A stretch of DNA of 64,000 nucleotides from Eledone cirrhosa (GCA_964016885.1 OZ024748.1:30408812-30472811); one strand, 5' to 3'. Numbered from the stretch's first letter, positions 44,420 to 55,317 are shown. Numbers and translations: made by a program. The notes: generated by a model from the letters alone, not told the origin.

Positions 44420-45230
44420 ATATTTTTTTTCATTGTTACTCATTCTATCTATACTTCTTTTCTCTCCCCCTTTTTCTCTTTATTTCCCCCTCTTGCTATT
44501 TATCCCTCTCTCCATCAATATCACTCACTCGTCTCTCTCAATCCCTCCCCCTCTATCTATCTCTGTCACTTCTCTCTTCTAGTCTCTCCTCTTTTTATAG
44601 TTTTATTGTTTCTTAGTTTCTCATTGTTTCATATTCAACTTTTATTTTTCTTGGAAATCATGGATCCAATCAACTTTCCATGTCCACACACACACTATTT
44701 TCTATTTTTCTTTATTGATCAACCCTATCATTTATTTATTGAGTCTCTTGTTTAATGTGATTAACAACAAAATTAACTTGATGCCAAAATAATGCCATTT
44801 TGAGGGAAAATCTCCCTTACACAAATTAAGATCAAACAAGACAAAAATATTTTTAAAAAAGTAAATTAAAATACAAACACACAAAAAAGCAACTAATAAT
44901 GAATGCAATTTCTTTGACTTGGAAACCTTTCTGTAATTTACTACAAATTTAAAAAAGAAATGGATAAAAAAAAGATTCAATACCAAAACAAAACTAAAAA
45001 AAGTCAAAATACAGATTAAATAAAGATTAAGATCAAATATATTTGGGTGATAATTTATGCAAAAATCAAAAAGAAAAAAAAAATTGGAAATGTTTAAAGA
45101 TTTGGAAAAAAATTCCAAAAATGTATTGAGTTTGAAAATAAAATAAAATTGAAAATAAATATTTTTGTTTTTATTTCCCCTGTAGCTTTCTCAATTTTGT
45201 CACAGCTTTAAGGAAGGTGTATACTATATA
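44420..45230. other. Intergenic DNA, pyrimidine-rich then AT-rich
   Basis: A CT-rich tract at 44455-44620, then A-rich sequence whose minus-strand open frame (Phe/Leu-rich) looks compositional. Confidence 0.5.
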
Positions 45231-45235
45231 TAAAA

Positions 45236-45268
45236 AAGATGCTGATATTACATAAATATCAGCATCTT
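45236..45268. repeat. Perfect 14-bp inverted repeat, 5-base loop
   Basis: AAGATGCTGATATT, loop ACATA, AATATCAGCATCTT. Confidence 0.9.
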
Positions 45269-45414
45269 CTTTAATGTTATTCTTTTACTGAATCTTCATT
45301 GTAACTACACATTACGAATCTAGAGAGCTTTCTCCTGCTTACTCCTGTTTTTTTTATCAAAACAACTTTTACTGAAAACATATAGTTGCAGTGGCAGATA
45401 TGTGTTGGTTCAGT

Positions 45415-45800
45415 TGTTTAGGACATGACAATAGCCATAGTGCTGGGGGCCATGATAAAATGTACCCAGCACACTCTGTAAAGTGGTAGGTGTTAGGAAA
45501 GCCATTCAGTTATAGAATTCATGCTAATGAAAGGGTTGAAAGGACTTTTCTGTTGTCAATGACATAACCTCCCTAAAGTTGGTGCCATGATAAAATGCAC
45601 CCAGTACAGTTTATAAAATGCTTGGTTTTATGAAGGGTATCAAGCTATAAAATCCAAACAAAGGGCTGGGTGAACTCTTCAGTTGTGTCAGTAACATGCT
45701 AATTTTCCTAGTGCTGGTACCATGATAAAGCACCCAGTATACTGTAAAGGGAAGGGCATCCAGCTACAGAAGCCATGCCATAATGAATGTATTCAAGACA
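45415..45800 (-). repeat. Dispersed GATGCCCTTCCT repeat, inverted, three units
   Basis: CCATGATAAAATGTACCCAG, CTCTGTAAAGTGGTAGG and GGGCATCCAGCTACAGAAGC, with repeats of the block. Confidence 0.75.
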
Positions 45801-46489
45801 AGCCCCCACCCCCATCTTAATTTCCTGTTATATTTTTTATGTTCAATTTCTGTTCATAAAAATTGCTAATTAGTAAAACTCCTGTTTTGTAACCATATAT
45901 TTAATGAATTACATTGGCTGTGTATTTCAATTAATTTTGATGATTGATTGTTTTGCTTGCAGCTCATACTGTCATATTTTATTTTTCATCCATCTCATTG
46001 AATGAATATCTTGTACAAGACATCCATCTTAAGCTGACAGTACACTCCATTGTTTGAAATAATCCTCTAGATAACAAGTTAATGATGGGTCAAGCTGTAC
46101 TAAAAGTTGCTTTAACATTTTTTAGTGGTTGCCTCTGGTCATGTGATGTTACAGTGTAAATTGGGGCAGTTAGTGGGGATCTAATTCTGTTCATATTGTT
46201 CTAAAAGGGACCCTGGTCTGCAGATGGTATTGCAATGGCCTGTACAGAGGTTGAAGAGAAAACAAACCTGGCAAACACCACATGTATTCCTTAAGACCTA
46301 AAAACAAAATCAACACCTTACTCTGCTATAATACAATTGGAAACTCAAAAGTAGAGAAATTGACAATATCTCAATAAAATGGAGTATTATTGAAAAAGCC
46401 ATGCCAGTGCTCACTATGCACTGCAGAGAAATATATATTATTGACAAGTGATATATTCCTTAAAACCAAAATATAGAATCAACTAAACC

Positions 46490-46660
46490 TTAAGGCCAGC
46501 AATTATCCCAGTGTATTACTGGTACTTTATTTTATCGATCCCATACGGATGAAAAGCTGAGGTTAACTTTGTCTTTCTTCCTTACGGGGTCGATAAAATA
46601 AAGTACCAGTAATACACTGATAATTGCTGGCCTTGTGCCAAAAGTAGAAACTGTGTATTT
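46490..46660. mobile_element. Two SINE 3' halves fused head to head
   Basis: 46493-46560 is an inverted SINE end (AAGGCCAGCAATTATCCCAG..TTTATTTTATCGATCCC) and 46560-46660 is the same end forward (ACGGGGTCGATAAAATAAAG..TAATTGCTGGCCTTGTGCC). They form a hairpin with arms of about 60 bp. Confidence 0.85.
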
Positions 46661-46869
46661 TTTCAACCTGTTAGTTCTTGCATTACATTGATATTGTGTG
46701 TTAGATTTTGCCTACCACAATTTGTCAAGTTATTTAAACGCATGTTATTACTCTAAAGACCTACCTTGTCGAGTGCTTTGCTAACTCATTCATATCGTAG
46801 GCCAAATTTGCTTGCACACCGCCAAAGATTCGATTTTACTAAGCTTCCAATTATATATATATATATATG

Positions 46870-48420
46870 GGCTAAATGAGATTTCTCAAAGTTCTTTATA
46901 CCTTTGTGGCAGACAGTTCTCCATCTTTTACGGTTGGCAGTCATGGCTTCAAACGAAGAAAGAGGTACGTTGGCAGACTTAAGATTGTACTTCAGTTTGT
47001 CTTTATATCAGAGTAGTGACCTGCCCACACTATGCACACTATCCTGGAGCTGACTACAAGAGAACCTTAGGTGTACAGTCCTCAGACATCTGTAGGACAT
47101 GACCAGCTCATCTGAGTTGGGATTGCATCAGAAATGACTCAATGTTGTGCCTTGCGAATAGTTCGACATTGGAGATTGTCGGAAAGTGCATATCCACAGA
47201 CAGAAAGACAGTGTGGAAGACATCAAGCTTATGTATGTGAGTTAGGTAAAATATCCATGACTGAGCTGTATAAGAGTGTTAGTATCACTGCATGATAAAC
47301 TGCAACTTTTGTTTTCAGGGATATACCTCTGGCACTCCATAGGCAGTGATGTAGTTTGCCAAAAGCATCGGTTCCCTTGTAGAGATGCAGAATGGTTCAG
47401 CTTGCTGCCAAGGTAAGTAAAGAAGCTCACATATTTCAGATCTTTGCCGTAAACAGTGATGGGTGCAAGAGGATGACGGTCTCCTGCATGCCTGGGGGAT
47501 GGCTTCGGTTGATGTACCACCTCAGGCTTCTTGATGCTGATTGTTAGACCAAAAGCCTTACAGGCAAGCGAAAAGCAGTTCATCAATTCCTGTGCTTCTT
47601 TGAGGGATGTTGCAACAAATGCAGCATCATTAGCAAACAGTAAAGTGCTGGTGGCTGAATAGCCCACCTGATGTACAGAACTCGAATCTGACACAAGTGT
47701 CTAAATCACCAAATGCATGCTGGAGCATTACAGAAATGAACAAAGCAAAGAGGACAGGAGCCATGACACAACTCTGCTTCACACCATTTGTAACAGAACA
47801 GAGTTCAGAGCATTCACCATAACTGATGCTTCCATGCCCTCATGGAAGGATATGATATTTAGCATATCAGGTATGCCAAGCTTTTTCAGGATTTTCCAAA
47901 GAGATTTGTGATTGACAGTGTCAAAGGCCTTAGTCAGGTCAACAAAAACATAAACGGCTCTTGGTTCTTTTCACAAACCTCTGCAACCTGGTGAAGAGAG
48001 AAAATCGTGTTTTCTCATAGGAAATCCTAAGATCTCAACAGAGACTGCATAGGTGGCATCTTTGAGCACTTTCCAGGAAGCCTTAATGTCATCAGAAACC
48101 TGTCCAGAGTCAAGCTTCGCAGAAAGTTTCAGCCTCCCATCAACTGATCACAGCTTGCCCATTTCAATCTCATGTGGGATAGGTGGCCTCTGAAGACGCC
48201 TTTTGTTTGGAAGATTGAATGAAATCTTACTGCGCAGCACTGCATGATTCGAGAGATAACAAGAAGAGTGAAAAAATGAGTGATTTTAAAATCTTTTATG
48301 TAATGCCTGCGAGTGATGCATCCATGTTGTTTTATGATTTGCACATTGTTGAAAGAAGCTGTTGGTGATGCTGAGATCAAATTCTTTACAGAGTGAGAAC
48401 AACCTAAGCCCATTGGAGTT
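46870..48420 (-). mobile_element. Decayed endonuclease-RT LINE
   Basis: Minus strand: 47990-47720 resembles the RT palm (VFVDLTKAFDTVNHKSLWKI-like and a frame-shifted GMPDMLNIISFHEG-like part). 47694-47242 reads TLLFANDAAFVATSLKEAQE, FGLTISIKKPEVVHQPKP and FTYLGSKLNHSASL. 47240-46880 is the thumb and 3' region with a diverged IRWFDHIPDNEVL-like part. The catalytic box is mutated (FAND in place of YADD) and stops are frequent. Confidence 0.75.
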
Positions 48421-48458
48421 CTTAGTAGTATGTAAACAACAAAATTTAATATAGAAAT

Positions 48459-48510
48459 GGCTTCTACAAGACTAGAACTGTTTCATTCGAAAGAAATCAT
48501 CAGGAAAGCC
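48459..48510 (-). ncRNA. Hammerhead ribozyme-like motif, type I
   Basis: Minus strand: GGCTTTC, CTGATGA, T-TTC-TTTC-GAA-T, GAA, ACAG..CTTGT, A, GAAGCC. Stem I is GGCTTTC with GAAGCC (one bulged T), stem II is short, stem III pairs ACAG with CTTGT, and the cleavage-site residue is A. All core bases are conserved. Confidence 0.6.
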
Positions 48511-48858
48511 TGATATATATATGTATCAGTGAGTGTGTTCTGTTATTATTTCTGGCAATATTATTACAACAATATGACCCTCCCCAAGTATAACAATATT
48601 TGTTTCGACATACGATTTCATATCAAAAACCTTGCAAAACAAATTCATCGTCGTCATATATATGTATATATTTATTTAGGTTTGTTGGTTCACAACTGGA
48701 TAGAACTGGTCATTCCGTATGGTCAACCTCGATGTAACATTATGGAGAGCACTCAACGTAATGCAACTCACCCGTCTTCATTTGTGTAGTTGGTGGTGCG
48801 AGTACGGAGTTAATTATTATAAAATAACAGGAGACTGGACTGGTGTAATTCCTTAAAA

Positions 48859-48930
48859 GGTTTATTATACTATGATCATTTCAATGACTGGGCTCAGTAT
48901 GAATCCGGTGACATCATCAGGTTTTCGAAA
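48859..48930 (-). ncRNA. Hammerhead ribozyme-like motif, weaker
   Basis: Minus strand: core CTGATGA and GAAA, stem II TGTCACCGG against CCCAGTCATT (six pairs, with the same C-C at position four seen in other copies), minimal stem III ATGATCAT, then A. Stem I is weak. Confidence 0.45.
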
Positions 48931-49167
48931 TATAACAAAGGAATATAATAGACAAAATCCTTGGGGCTGAAAATCAGAGACATGAGGGCGACCGAACATT
49001 TAGCAGCTTCTACCCCGGCTGGCTGTGTATAATATATTTATGATAAATATTGATGCAATTCAATTCAAGCACTCAATGTCATGTTACTTCTTCCAAATAA
49101 GAATGACGGAGTATATTTAGAATAAGGAAAATTTGAAGTTGTAGATGTTAAAGAGTCCTTTATTGAT

Positions 49168-49248
49168 AAGGCAGTGATACATATTTCAATGATGACAGTG
49201 GCCACATGATTTCACATAATCAGTGTCATGATCTCATCAGACAGCTTC
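49168..49248 (-). ncRNA. Hammerhead ribozyme-like motif, type I
   Basis: Minus strand: core CTGATGA, stem II GATCATGACA with TGTCATCATT (nine of ten positions pair, C-C at the fourth), GAA, minimal stem III ATATGTAT, cleavage-site C. Stem I AAGCTGT/ACTGCCTT pairs partially. Confidence 0.55.
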
Positions 49249-49594
49249 ATTATATAATAAGGTTACATTCTCAAGGCAATCCAAACTAAAGTGGCAAGGG
49301 AATGGACAAAAAATAAGGTGTTTAAAGCCTTCATCTGTTCCCCTGTGAGTTTTAATTCCCCTCCACAGATATGTGAAGGAAGTTGACCAACTAACTACTC
49401 CCCAAAACAATGCTAGCCGAGGTAAGCCTCTCCCACATCAATCTCCCCAATCCCAGCTGGTGAGATGACAAGGTCACAGAATCCAAGTTAGCCAATAAGT
49501 TACAGTTTGCTGCCAGCCCAACAGCAGAACTCTGTGGTAGGGTATATGTGTCACTACTACCCATATTTATGTTGGGACAATAGTGTTGACCTTT

Positions 49595-49628
49595 GTGTGT
49601 GTGTATATATATATATATATACACACAC

Positions 49629-49665
<37 letters not shown>

Positions 49666-49692
49666 CACTCACTCACTCACTCACTCACAATG
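49595..49692. repeat. TG/TA/CA microsatellite and (ACTC)n
   Basis: GTGTGTATATATA then ACACACGTGTGTGTG, then CTCACTCACTCACTCAC. Confidence 0.95.
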
Positions 49693-49868
49693 CATATACA
49701 GGAATTGAGACAAAGTCAAATAATATTTCCATACTTTACTACATGAAATATAATCACATAGGAATACCATAAGCTAGTCCTATTCTTCCTTGTTCATGCT
49801 TGTGTGTATTGAATTGCCATCATTTGCAAGATATGTTTGTCAATAAAATTTTTGATTTCATTTCGAAT

Positions 49869-50831
49869 TCATATATTGTTTAAGAAATCGTTAATTTTCT
49901 TCTGGAAGTCTTCGCCCAATACTTTGTTTTTAAGTTCTTCATTAATAGGCGAAACTTTGGGTTCCTCTTTTTCTCTAGACACAAGCGAATTAAGACTTTG
50001 ATCAACCATCTCTTCGAGTGTTTTTATGCAGGCATCAGTTTCAATCGAGTCCATTGTATCAACATCATTATTTACAAATTTTGCTATTAGTTCATTTTCA
50101 GGTGACGAATTCTCTTTGTTTTCTATTGCATCCTTCCTATCCTTCACGAAGGTGTGAGATTTGTGTAATTCTTTATCGTTTTCTGCAGGTGATGAGCTTT
50201 GAGTAGAGTCTTCTTTTGGCAAATCTTCTAGATTTTGACCATTTGACTCTGTTGGAGTTTCTTCTTTTGTAGCTTTGGGGTCTGCTGGAAGTGAAGATCC
50301 TGCAAGAGCAACATCACTAGATCTTGAAGGTTCTTTCGGGTCTTCTGATATTTGGTCATCTGAGTCCTGAAGTGAAATTTCATAGTTTTTCTCATTTGCA
50401 CCTACTTCAACAGAAGAATCACTAGAAACAACTGCTTCTTGTAAATGTTCACTTGAATTCGATTTATTTAATGTCTCGGATAGCCTCGCAGGAGAACTTC
50501 TATCATTGTCATTTACCGAACCATTGATAGAATATTCGGAACTGTTATTTTGTTGGTTTGAGGAATTTTGCATAGATGTTTCCGATCTCGTTTCTGATTG
50601 TGAAGACTTTCTGGGACTTGAATTAGCACTAACTTTCCCACCTGCATTATCTTTATCATTATTGTCTTTTTTCTCATCATCACTATTACTAATATTAGTA
50701 TTATTAGTATCTTCTGTAGTAGCATTAGAATGATTTCTATTGGCTGATTGTCTGCGAGCAGAATTGGCTGAGCTAGTACGACTTCTTTCTTGGGTATCTT
50801 TCCGTTTGTTGTCTTTCAGAGTTTCAGATTC
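49869..50831 (-). CDS. Terminal exon of an unidentified acidic, Ser/Asn-rich protein
   Basis: The minus-strand exon is open for 320 residues to a TGA at 49869-49871. The acceptor TTCTTCTGTTTGGTAG lies directly upstream (exon starts 50831) in phase 0. The protein part begins ESETLKDNKRKDTQERSRTS, is rich in Ser, Asn, Asp, Glu and Lys throughout (for example NISNSDDEKKDNNDKDNAGG, SSPRKSSQSETRSET) and ends GEDFQKKINDFLNNI. It is probably disordered, with many acidic/Ser sites resembling casein kinase 2 targets, and a C-terminal amphipathic helix. No known domain is recognised. Upstream exons should lie at higher coordinates; none was identified before the window end. The length and lack of simple repetition argue for a real exon, but no function can be assigned. 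Confidence 0.7.
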   Translation of the reverse strand, partial: ESETLKDNKRKDTQERSRTSSANSARRQSANRNHSNATTEDTNNTNISNSDDEKKDNNDKDNAGGKVSANSSPRKSSQSETRSETSMQNSSNQQNNSSEYSINGSVNDNDRSSPARLSETLNKSNSSEHLQEAVVSSDSSVEVGANEKNYEISLQDSDDQISEDPKEPSRSSDVALAGSSLPADPKATKEETPTESNGQNLEDLPKEDSTQSSSPAENDKELHKSHTFVKDRKDAIENKENSSPENELIAKFVNNDVDTMDSIETDACIKTLEEMVDQSLNSLVSREKEEPKVSPINEELKNKVLGEDFQKKINDFLNNI

Positions 50832-51244
50832 CTACCAAACAGAAGAAATAACATATATATTATATTATATTTGCAAGTGGCTTATGAGAAAAGTAATGTT
50901 ACAAATAAGGTAAAGGGTAATTAAGGAGAGTAAATATCTTATAGTTAAAGTTGATTACAAATAGAACAAAGCAATGCTAACTATATATTTTAAATAGGAA
51001 AGGAAATAGGATCAACATACCATCATGGGAGTAAGGTCTGACTAATCTTACATCTCTCTCCCTCATTCCACAAGCTATAGCTGAACCAAAAGCAATTATT
51101 CCTAGCTTATATTTTCAGCCCCCCTCGTCCAGTGAACTCTTGATCACTATTATAACACAATAGAGATACACACAAACACGCATATAGAGAAAAATGTCCT
51201 TAGGACATCAATAAATGTCAACCTCAGTCTCTCTCTTCTATTGT

Positions 51245-51716
51245 GTCCGTTAGGGGCTCCCACAGGAGCACTGAGGGCAGTGATGCCAACCACTTTTACG
51301 GTGTGTACTGGGTGCTTTTTGTCGTGACTCCTACACAAGTACTTTACAGTGTGGGCTGGGTGTTTTTTGTTGCGACACCTACACGACTACTTTACAGTGT
51401 GGGCTGTTTTAGTGTAAGGGTGGTGTGGACACGAGTGGGTGGGGTTAAAGTGTTTAAGAGGTGCCTACTAGATGTATGTTTGAGTCTGTGTGCAAGAGAA
51501 GGTGTGTCTTCTGTATTACTGCATAACACCAAAGATCTCGATGCTGTGTCATTGTCTTTGAGAGGTTCAGTTGCACAAGATCAGCTTTTATCACCTTGTA
51601 CCAGGTCTTCCTACTCTATAGCTTCCATCAATTTTGATCACCCTGCTCCTTTTTATACAGTTGTCGTCCTTCATATACATTACATGACCATACCAACACA
51701 ATCTCCTCTCTAGCAT
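51245..51716 (+). repeat. Dispersed TTTACAGTGTGGGCTG repeat, long form
   Basis: ATGCCAACCACTTTTACGG, TGTGTACTGGGTGCTTTTTG and three TACTTTACAGTGTGGGCTG units, followed by CACCTTGTACCAGGTCTTCC and TACATGACCATACC, a longer version of the family. Confidence 0.7.
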
Positions 51717-51719
51717 ACT

Positions 51720-51975
51720 GCATCTCCAAGCTGAAAATGCAGCTGAAAGGTTGCTGTTTTAACACCGTTGCTGAGATCCAGAGCGAATCACAGAAGTTTC
51801 CGTGACTCGCTTATGGAAAACGACTTGCAGGCCAGATTCCAAGCATCGCAGGAACACAGGGAATGGTTTATTGCTGCACAAGGTGACTATTTTGAAGGAG
51901 ATGATGTTAAAACTAAATATATTCATTTTTTTTTTTAACATAACTAGTCCGGATTTGATACCCCCTTGTATATAT
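51720..51975 (+). mobile_element. Probable mariner-like transposon 3' end
   Basis: The plus strand reads LMENDLQARFQASQEHREWF, then IAAQGDYFEGDDVKTK, a stop-proximal segment reminiscent of the C terminus of mariner-family transposases (QGDYFEGD). It is followed by a T-rich run and TCCGGATTTGATACCCCC. The rest of the transposase is absent. Confidence 0.4.
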
Positions 51976-52469
51976 GTATATTTACATATATATATACATA
52001 TGTAAGTTATCTCCTATATATATGAGATGAAGAGAGTGAAATGACAATTGAACAAGTGTTTCATGACATGTGTTTCACTCACTGTATGGCTCGAACCATT
52101 GGCAATTACATGATTTATATAATTTATGCAATCAGTTCTTCAGATGTGTACAAACACAGTGAATCAGGTCATTTTATCCCTAAAATATTGTGTAGCGTTT
52201 TATAAATGCTGTATATCGATCTTTGAAAAAGTAAATTATCAAGGGGGCATTTGCTCAGAATTCTACAATTACACAATCTATCATTCGCATTATTTGGAGA
52301 TCTTATGTTATTAGTATAATTTTCTTATGTGAACTGGATGTGGGGTTTTCTTAATTTGGGTCAGAGATTGAGTTATGTACATCTCTAGTCCTACTGCTAG
52401 TTTTAGATACTTAGTTAAGCACTTTATTCTGCATGCTAAAGTTTTTGTTTTTTTTATGCATGGTGGCTA

Positions 52470-52765
52470 TATCATCAGCTAGATTAGGAGTAGTGGAAAA
52501 AAGGAATTTTCACCACATGTTTATTAAATATTCTGTAGTGCTTATGTGATGGAGGGAAGCATTTTTCCGAAACTCTAATGAAATTTTTAAGGATGTTTGT
52601 TGAAACATTAAAGTTTGGACACGTGATTTGCCACTTATGTAATCTATTCCTGGTTTTGTTTATATTATCACTGTTCTTGTCTGTTTCCATTATTGTTGGT
52701 GGTGTTTTCAAAATTTCAGTATTTTGTGCTATCATGGTATCTAGTGCTTGGCTGATCATCGTTGT
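52470..52765 (-). mobile_element. Penelope-like element fragment
   Basis: The minus strand encodes NFNVSTNILKNFIRVSEKCF, then PPSHKHYRIFNKHVVKI, the conserved post-RT segment of PLEs (compare FFRLLDESFPP in the 16.4-17.3 kb copy). Short and truncated. Confidence 0.65.
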
Positions 52766-52824
52766 TTATTATAGTTGCTATTGTAGTCACTGTTCCTATC
52801 TCCATTGATGTTGTTGATATTATT

Positions 52825-52932
52825 ATTATTGTTCCTATTATGATTTCTACTACTACCACTACTACAACTACCACCACTACTACTAATACCACCACCACTG
52901 CTACTACCACCACCACCACCACCACCACTAGT
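52825..52932. repeat. (ACT/ACC)n triplet repeat
   Basis: CTACTACCACTACTACAAC and ACCACCACCACCACC runs. Confidence 0.95.
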
Positions 52933-53381
52933 GTATGTTCTCATTTGGTTTATGAAATGGATGTTACATCTAAAAAGTTTATTGTCTTAGTATTGTTTTT
53001 TATCTAATCTACTAATCATGTGTTCTTAAAAAACTTTTAATTCATTTTCATTTTATTTTTAGTTCTGTTATTATTCTTATAGAAAGGAAAAAAGAGCATC
53101 ATCTCTATATATCCAGCCTCCACTATATTAGGAAACACCATAATATTATGGAGGATATACATTCCTACCAAGTCTGTAACCTGCGCACAGTAACTTGACA
53201 CCATGGTTATATCAAAGCTATGCTCTTAAATTCTCCTAAAAAAATTCCCCACACTCCCGGCCTTACTCACCACCTTAGTACAGTCCAATAGGGGTGTGGA
53301 GGTGCGTAGGTTCTGTAGTTAGGATTACAAGATGGTGGTCTCATTTCTCATTATGTATATATATATATATATATATACATA

Positions 53382-53565
53382 TATATACGATATTAAACAA
53401 ATGGAAACTATATTTATAAAACCATATTTATTTCGTTATATATATTTCAGGGATAACATATTAAAAATATGGTATGCCTTCCTCAGACAAAATACAATAC
53501 ATAAGCTGTTTTATAAATAATTTTTGACATACCTTATAAATAATGCAACTTCCATTTAAAAAATA
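53382..53565 (-). mobile_element. Single-ended copy of the hammerhead-bearing inverted-repeat family
   Basis: CGATATTAAACAAATGGAAA then ATTTATAAAACCATATTTAT matches the arms of the element at 55949-56228. Only one arm plus the ribozyme fold is present, followed by unrelated AT-rich DNA. Confidence 0.7.
53426..53496 (-). ncRNA. Hammerhead ribozyme, type I, full fold
   Basis: Minus strand: stem I ATTTTGT with ACGAAAT (7 pairs), core CTGAGGA, stem II AGGCATACCATATT against AATATGTTATCCCT (twelve of fourteen positions pair), GAA, minimal stem III ATATATAT, cleavage-site A. The fold is shared with 56124-56190 with compensatory changes. Confidence 0.75.
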
Positions 53566-53627
53566 TTTACTCGTTGTAACCCAACAATCTTAAATAAAAC
53601 TTTTGTATACATCATCATCATTCATTT

Positions 53628-53820
53628 CATTTTTTACGTCCGTTTTTCCCTGCTTGCAAGGGTGGGACGGGAACTGATTCTGGCTTGATTTCTACAGCTG
53701 GATGCCCTTCCTAACACCAACCTCATTTACAGTGAGTGCTGGGTGCTTTTTTTTTTACCGTGGCACCTCCACGACCACTTTACAGTGGAATGATAGGGAC
53801 CCCAGTCCCTATCATCTCAT
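53628..53820 (+). repeat. Dispersed GATGCCCTTCCT repeat
   Basis: ACGTCCGTTTTTCCCTGCTT, GATTTCTACAGCTGGATGCC and CACTTTACAGTGGAATG. Confidence 0.85.
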
Positions 53821-53821
53821 T

Positions 53822-53962
53822 TCTACAGCTGAGTAAACTGGAGCAATGTGAAATAAAGTGTCTTGCTCAAGGAAACAACACATCACCCAGTCTGAGAATT
53901 GAACTCACAACCTTTCGATTGCAAGGCCAATGCTCTAACCACTAAGCCATGTGCCTTCATAT
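53822..53962 (-). mobile_element. tRNA-derived SINE (GAAGGCAC family), inverted
   Basis: GCTGAGTAAACTGGAGCAAT, AAAGTGTCTTGCTCAAGGAA, GAGAATTGAACTCACAACC (inverted B box) and TAACCACTAAGCCATGTGCC. Confidence 0.88.
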
Positions 53963-54119
53963 ATATATATATATACATAATATATATTATTTATATATTT
54001 ATTTTGCTATATTATTTATATAATAATTTTCTCATATTGCTTTGATTGTCTTAGCACAGTTCAACAAAAGACCCGTTTCCGCCAACTCAACGCCGGACTC
54101 GGCTTAAAATGACACCGTC

Positions 54120-54675
54120 CAGCTCCACACCGCAAACAAGGTTGATGGCAGGCCCATGAAAGTTTCATTGTAGCCATCTAGTGCAGGGCTCCAGAAGTAA
54201 AATGTGATCTTGTGAAGGGTTCGCCATATGAAGAGTACCTGGCTCCGAACCTGAACTAAGGGTCTGCTGTGTGGAGGGACCAGTATGGCCAACTGGCCTG
54301 TCCCTGCACATAGTGGAGCCATCCAGTCCCAGGCTCCCAAAAGGTCATTTCATATTGAGAAGGGTCCATCACGTGAAGAGTGCCTGACTCTGAAACTGCG
54401 GTGTCACTGTGAGAAGAGTTTGGCGTGGCCTACTAGTCTATCCCCTCTCATAGTGGTGTCATCCAGTCCCAGCCTCCCAAAAATGTGGTTTCGTATAGAG
54501 AAGGGTTTGTTGCATGGAGCAAGCCTGGCTCTGAAGGGTTTGGTGTGACCAACTGGCCTGTCCCTCGAAATAGTGGTGCCATCAAGTCCCAGGCTCCCAA
54601 CATATGCTTTCGTATGAGAAGTGTTCATTGTGTGGATTGGGCCTGGCTCCAAAATGGGGGTGCAGCTATATATAT
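54120..54675. repeat. ~130-bp tandem repeat, four diverged units
   Basis: GGCCAACTGGCCTGTCCC (54289), GGCCTACTAGTCTATCCC (54425) and GACCAACTGGCCTGTCCC (54548), each followed by ATAGTGG.G.CATC and CAGTCCCAGGCTCCCAA. A more diverged unit precedes them. Confidence 0.85.
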
Positions 54676-54734
54676 ATAGCGGCAGCCCCATATATATACA
54701 CACAGACACACACACACACATACATACATATAAA

Positions 54735-54850
54735 TAGAGGAACGGAAGGAAACCACAGTTAAATAAGGTACACAATACATCAACAGAGAAGGTAGTATTT
54801 ATTTCATATATAAAGGATCTTTACTGTACTAGAATTGTGTTCTCAAATGT
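54735..54850. repeat. Truncated copy of the 58300-58430 PLE-type terminus
   Basis: AACCACAGTTAAATAAGGTA..ACAATACAT..CTGTACTAGAATTGTGTTCTC parallels 58315-58400 but lacks the hammerhead core. Confidence 0.6.
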
Positions 54851-54866
54851 ATACATATGTCATTAT

Positions 54867-54946
54867 ATGGGGTCGATAAAATAAAGTACCAGTAATGCGC
54901 TGGTTAATTGCTGGCCTTGTGCCAAAAAGTAGAAACAATTATTTAC
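54867..54946 (+). mobile_element. SINE 3' fragment
   Basis: GGGGTCGATAAAATAAAGTA, CCAGTAATGCGCTGG and TTGCTGGCCTTGTGCC. Confidence 0.9.
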
Positions 54947-55206
54947 TATCCCTTGTAATGTATAACTATATATTATTCATCCATTAGCTCACCGTCTGAT
55001 TATAAATAGGTGTGTGTGTGTATATATATATATGTATATATATATATTATTCTGATGCAAGACTAGTGTTCAAAATGTTAAGACTCTTTCCTACTCAAGC
55101 ATTAAACTAATGTATTTCTTCAATGTATTGTTTGCTTTGTTATTTGTTTACTTTTTCGCATATGTGTGTGTGTGTATATCTATACGTGTATTTATTATAA
55201 GTACAG

Positions 55207-55263
55207 ATTAAAATTTAAGCAAAGAATTTCTGCTTTCACCCTATTACGGGATCTTCTGAAACT

Positions 55264-55264
<1 letters not shown>
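55207..55264 (-). ncRNA. Hammerhead-like motif with U4-to-A core change
   Basis: Minus strand: stem I GAGTTT with AAATTTT, core CAGAAGA (expected CTGANGA), stem II T-CCC-GTAATA-GGG-T, GAA, stem III AGCA..TGCT, cleavage-site T. The architecture is complete; one invariant core base differs. Confidence 0.5.
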
Positions 55265-55265
<1 letters not shown>

Positions 55266-55316
<51 letters not shown>

Positions 55317-55317
55317 A
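55266..55317. repeat. (TA)n/(TG)n microsatellite
   Basis: About 20 TA dinucleotides then GTGTGTG. Confidence 0.95.

Noticed and set aside
44732..45118. 128-residue Phe/Leu-rich minus-strand frame as a membrane protein
   Set aside because: A-rich low-complexity DNA on the plus strand; no splice, promoter or family signal.
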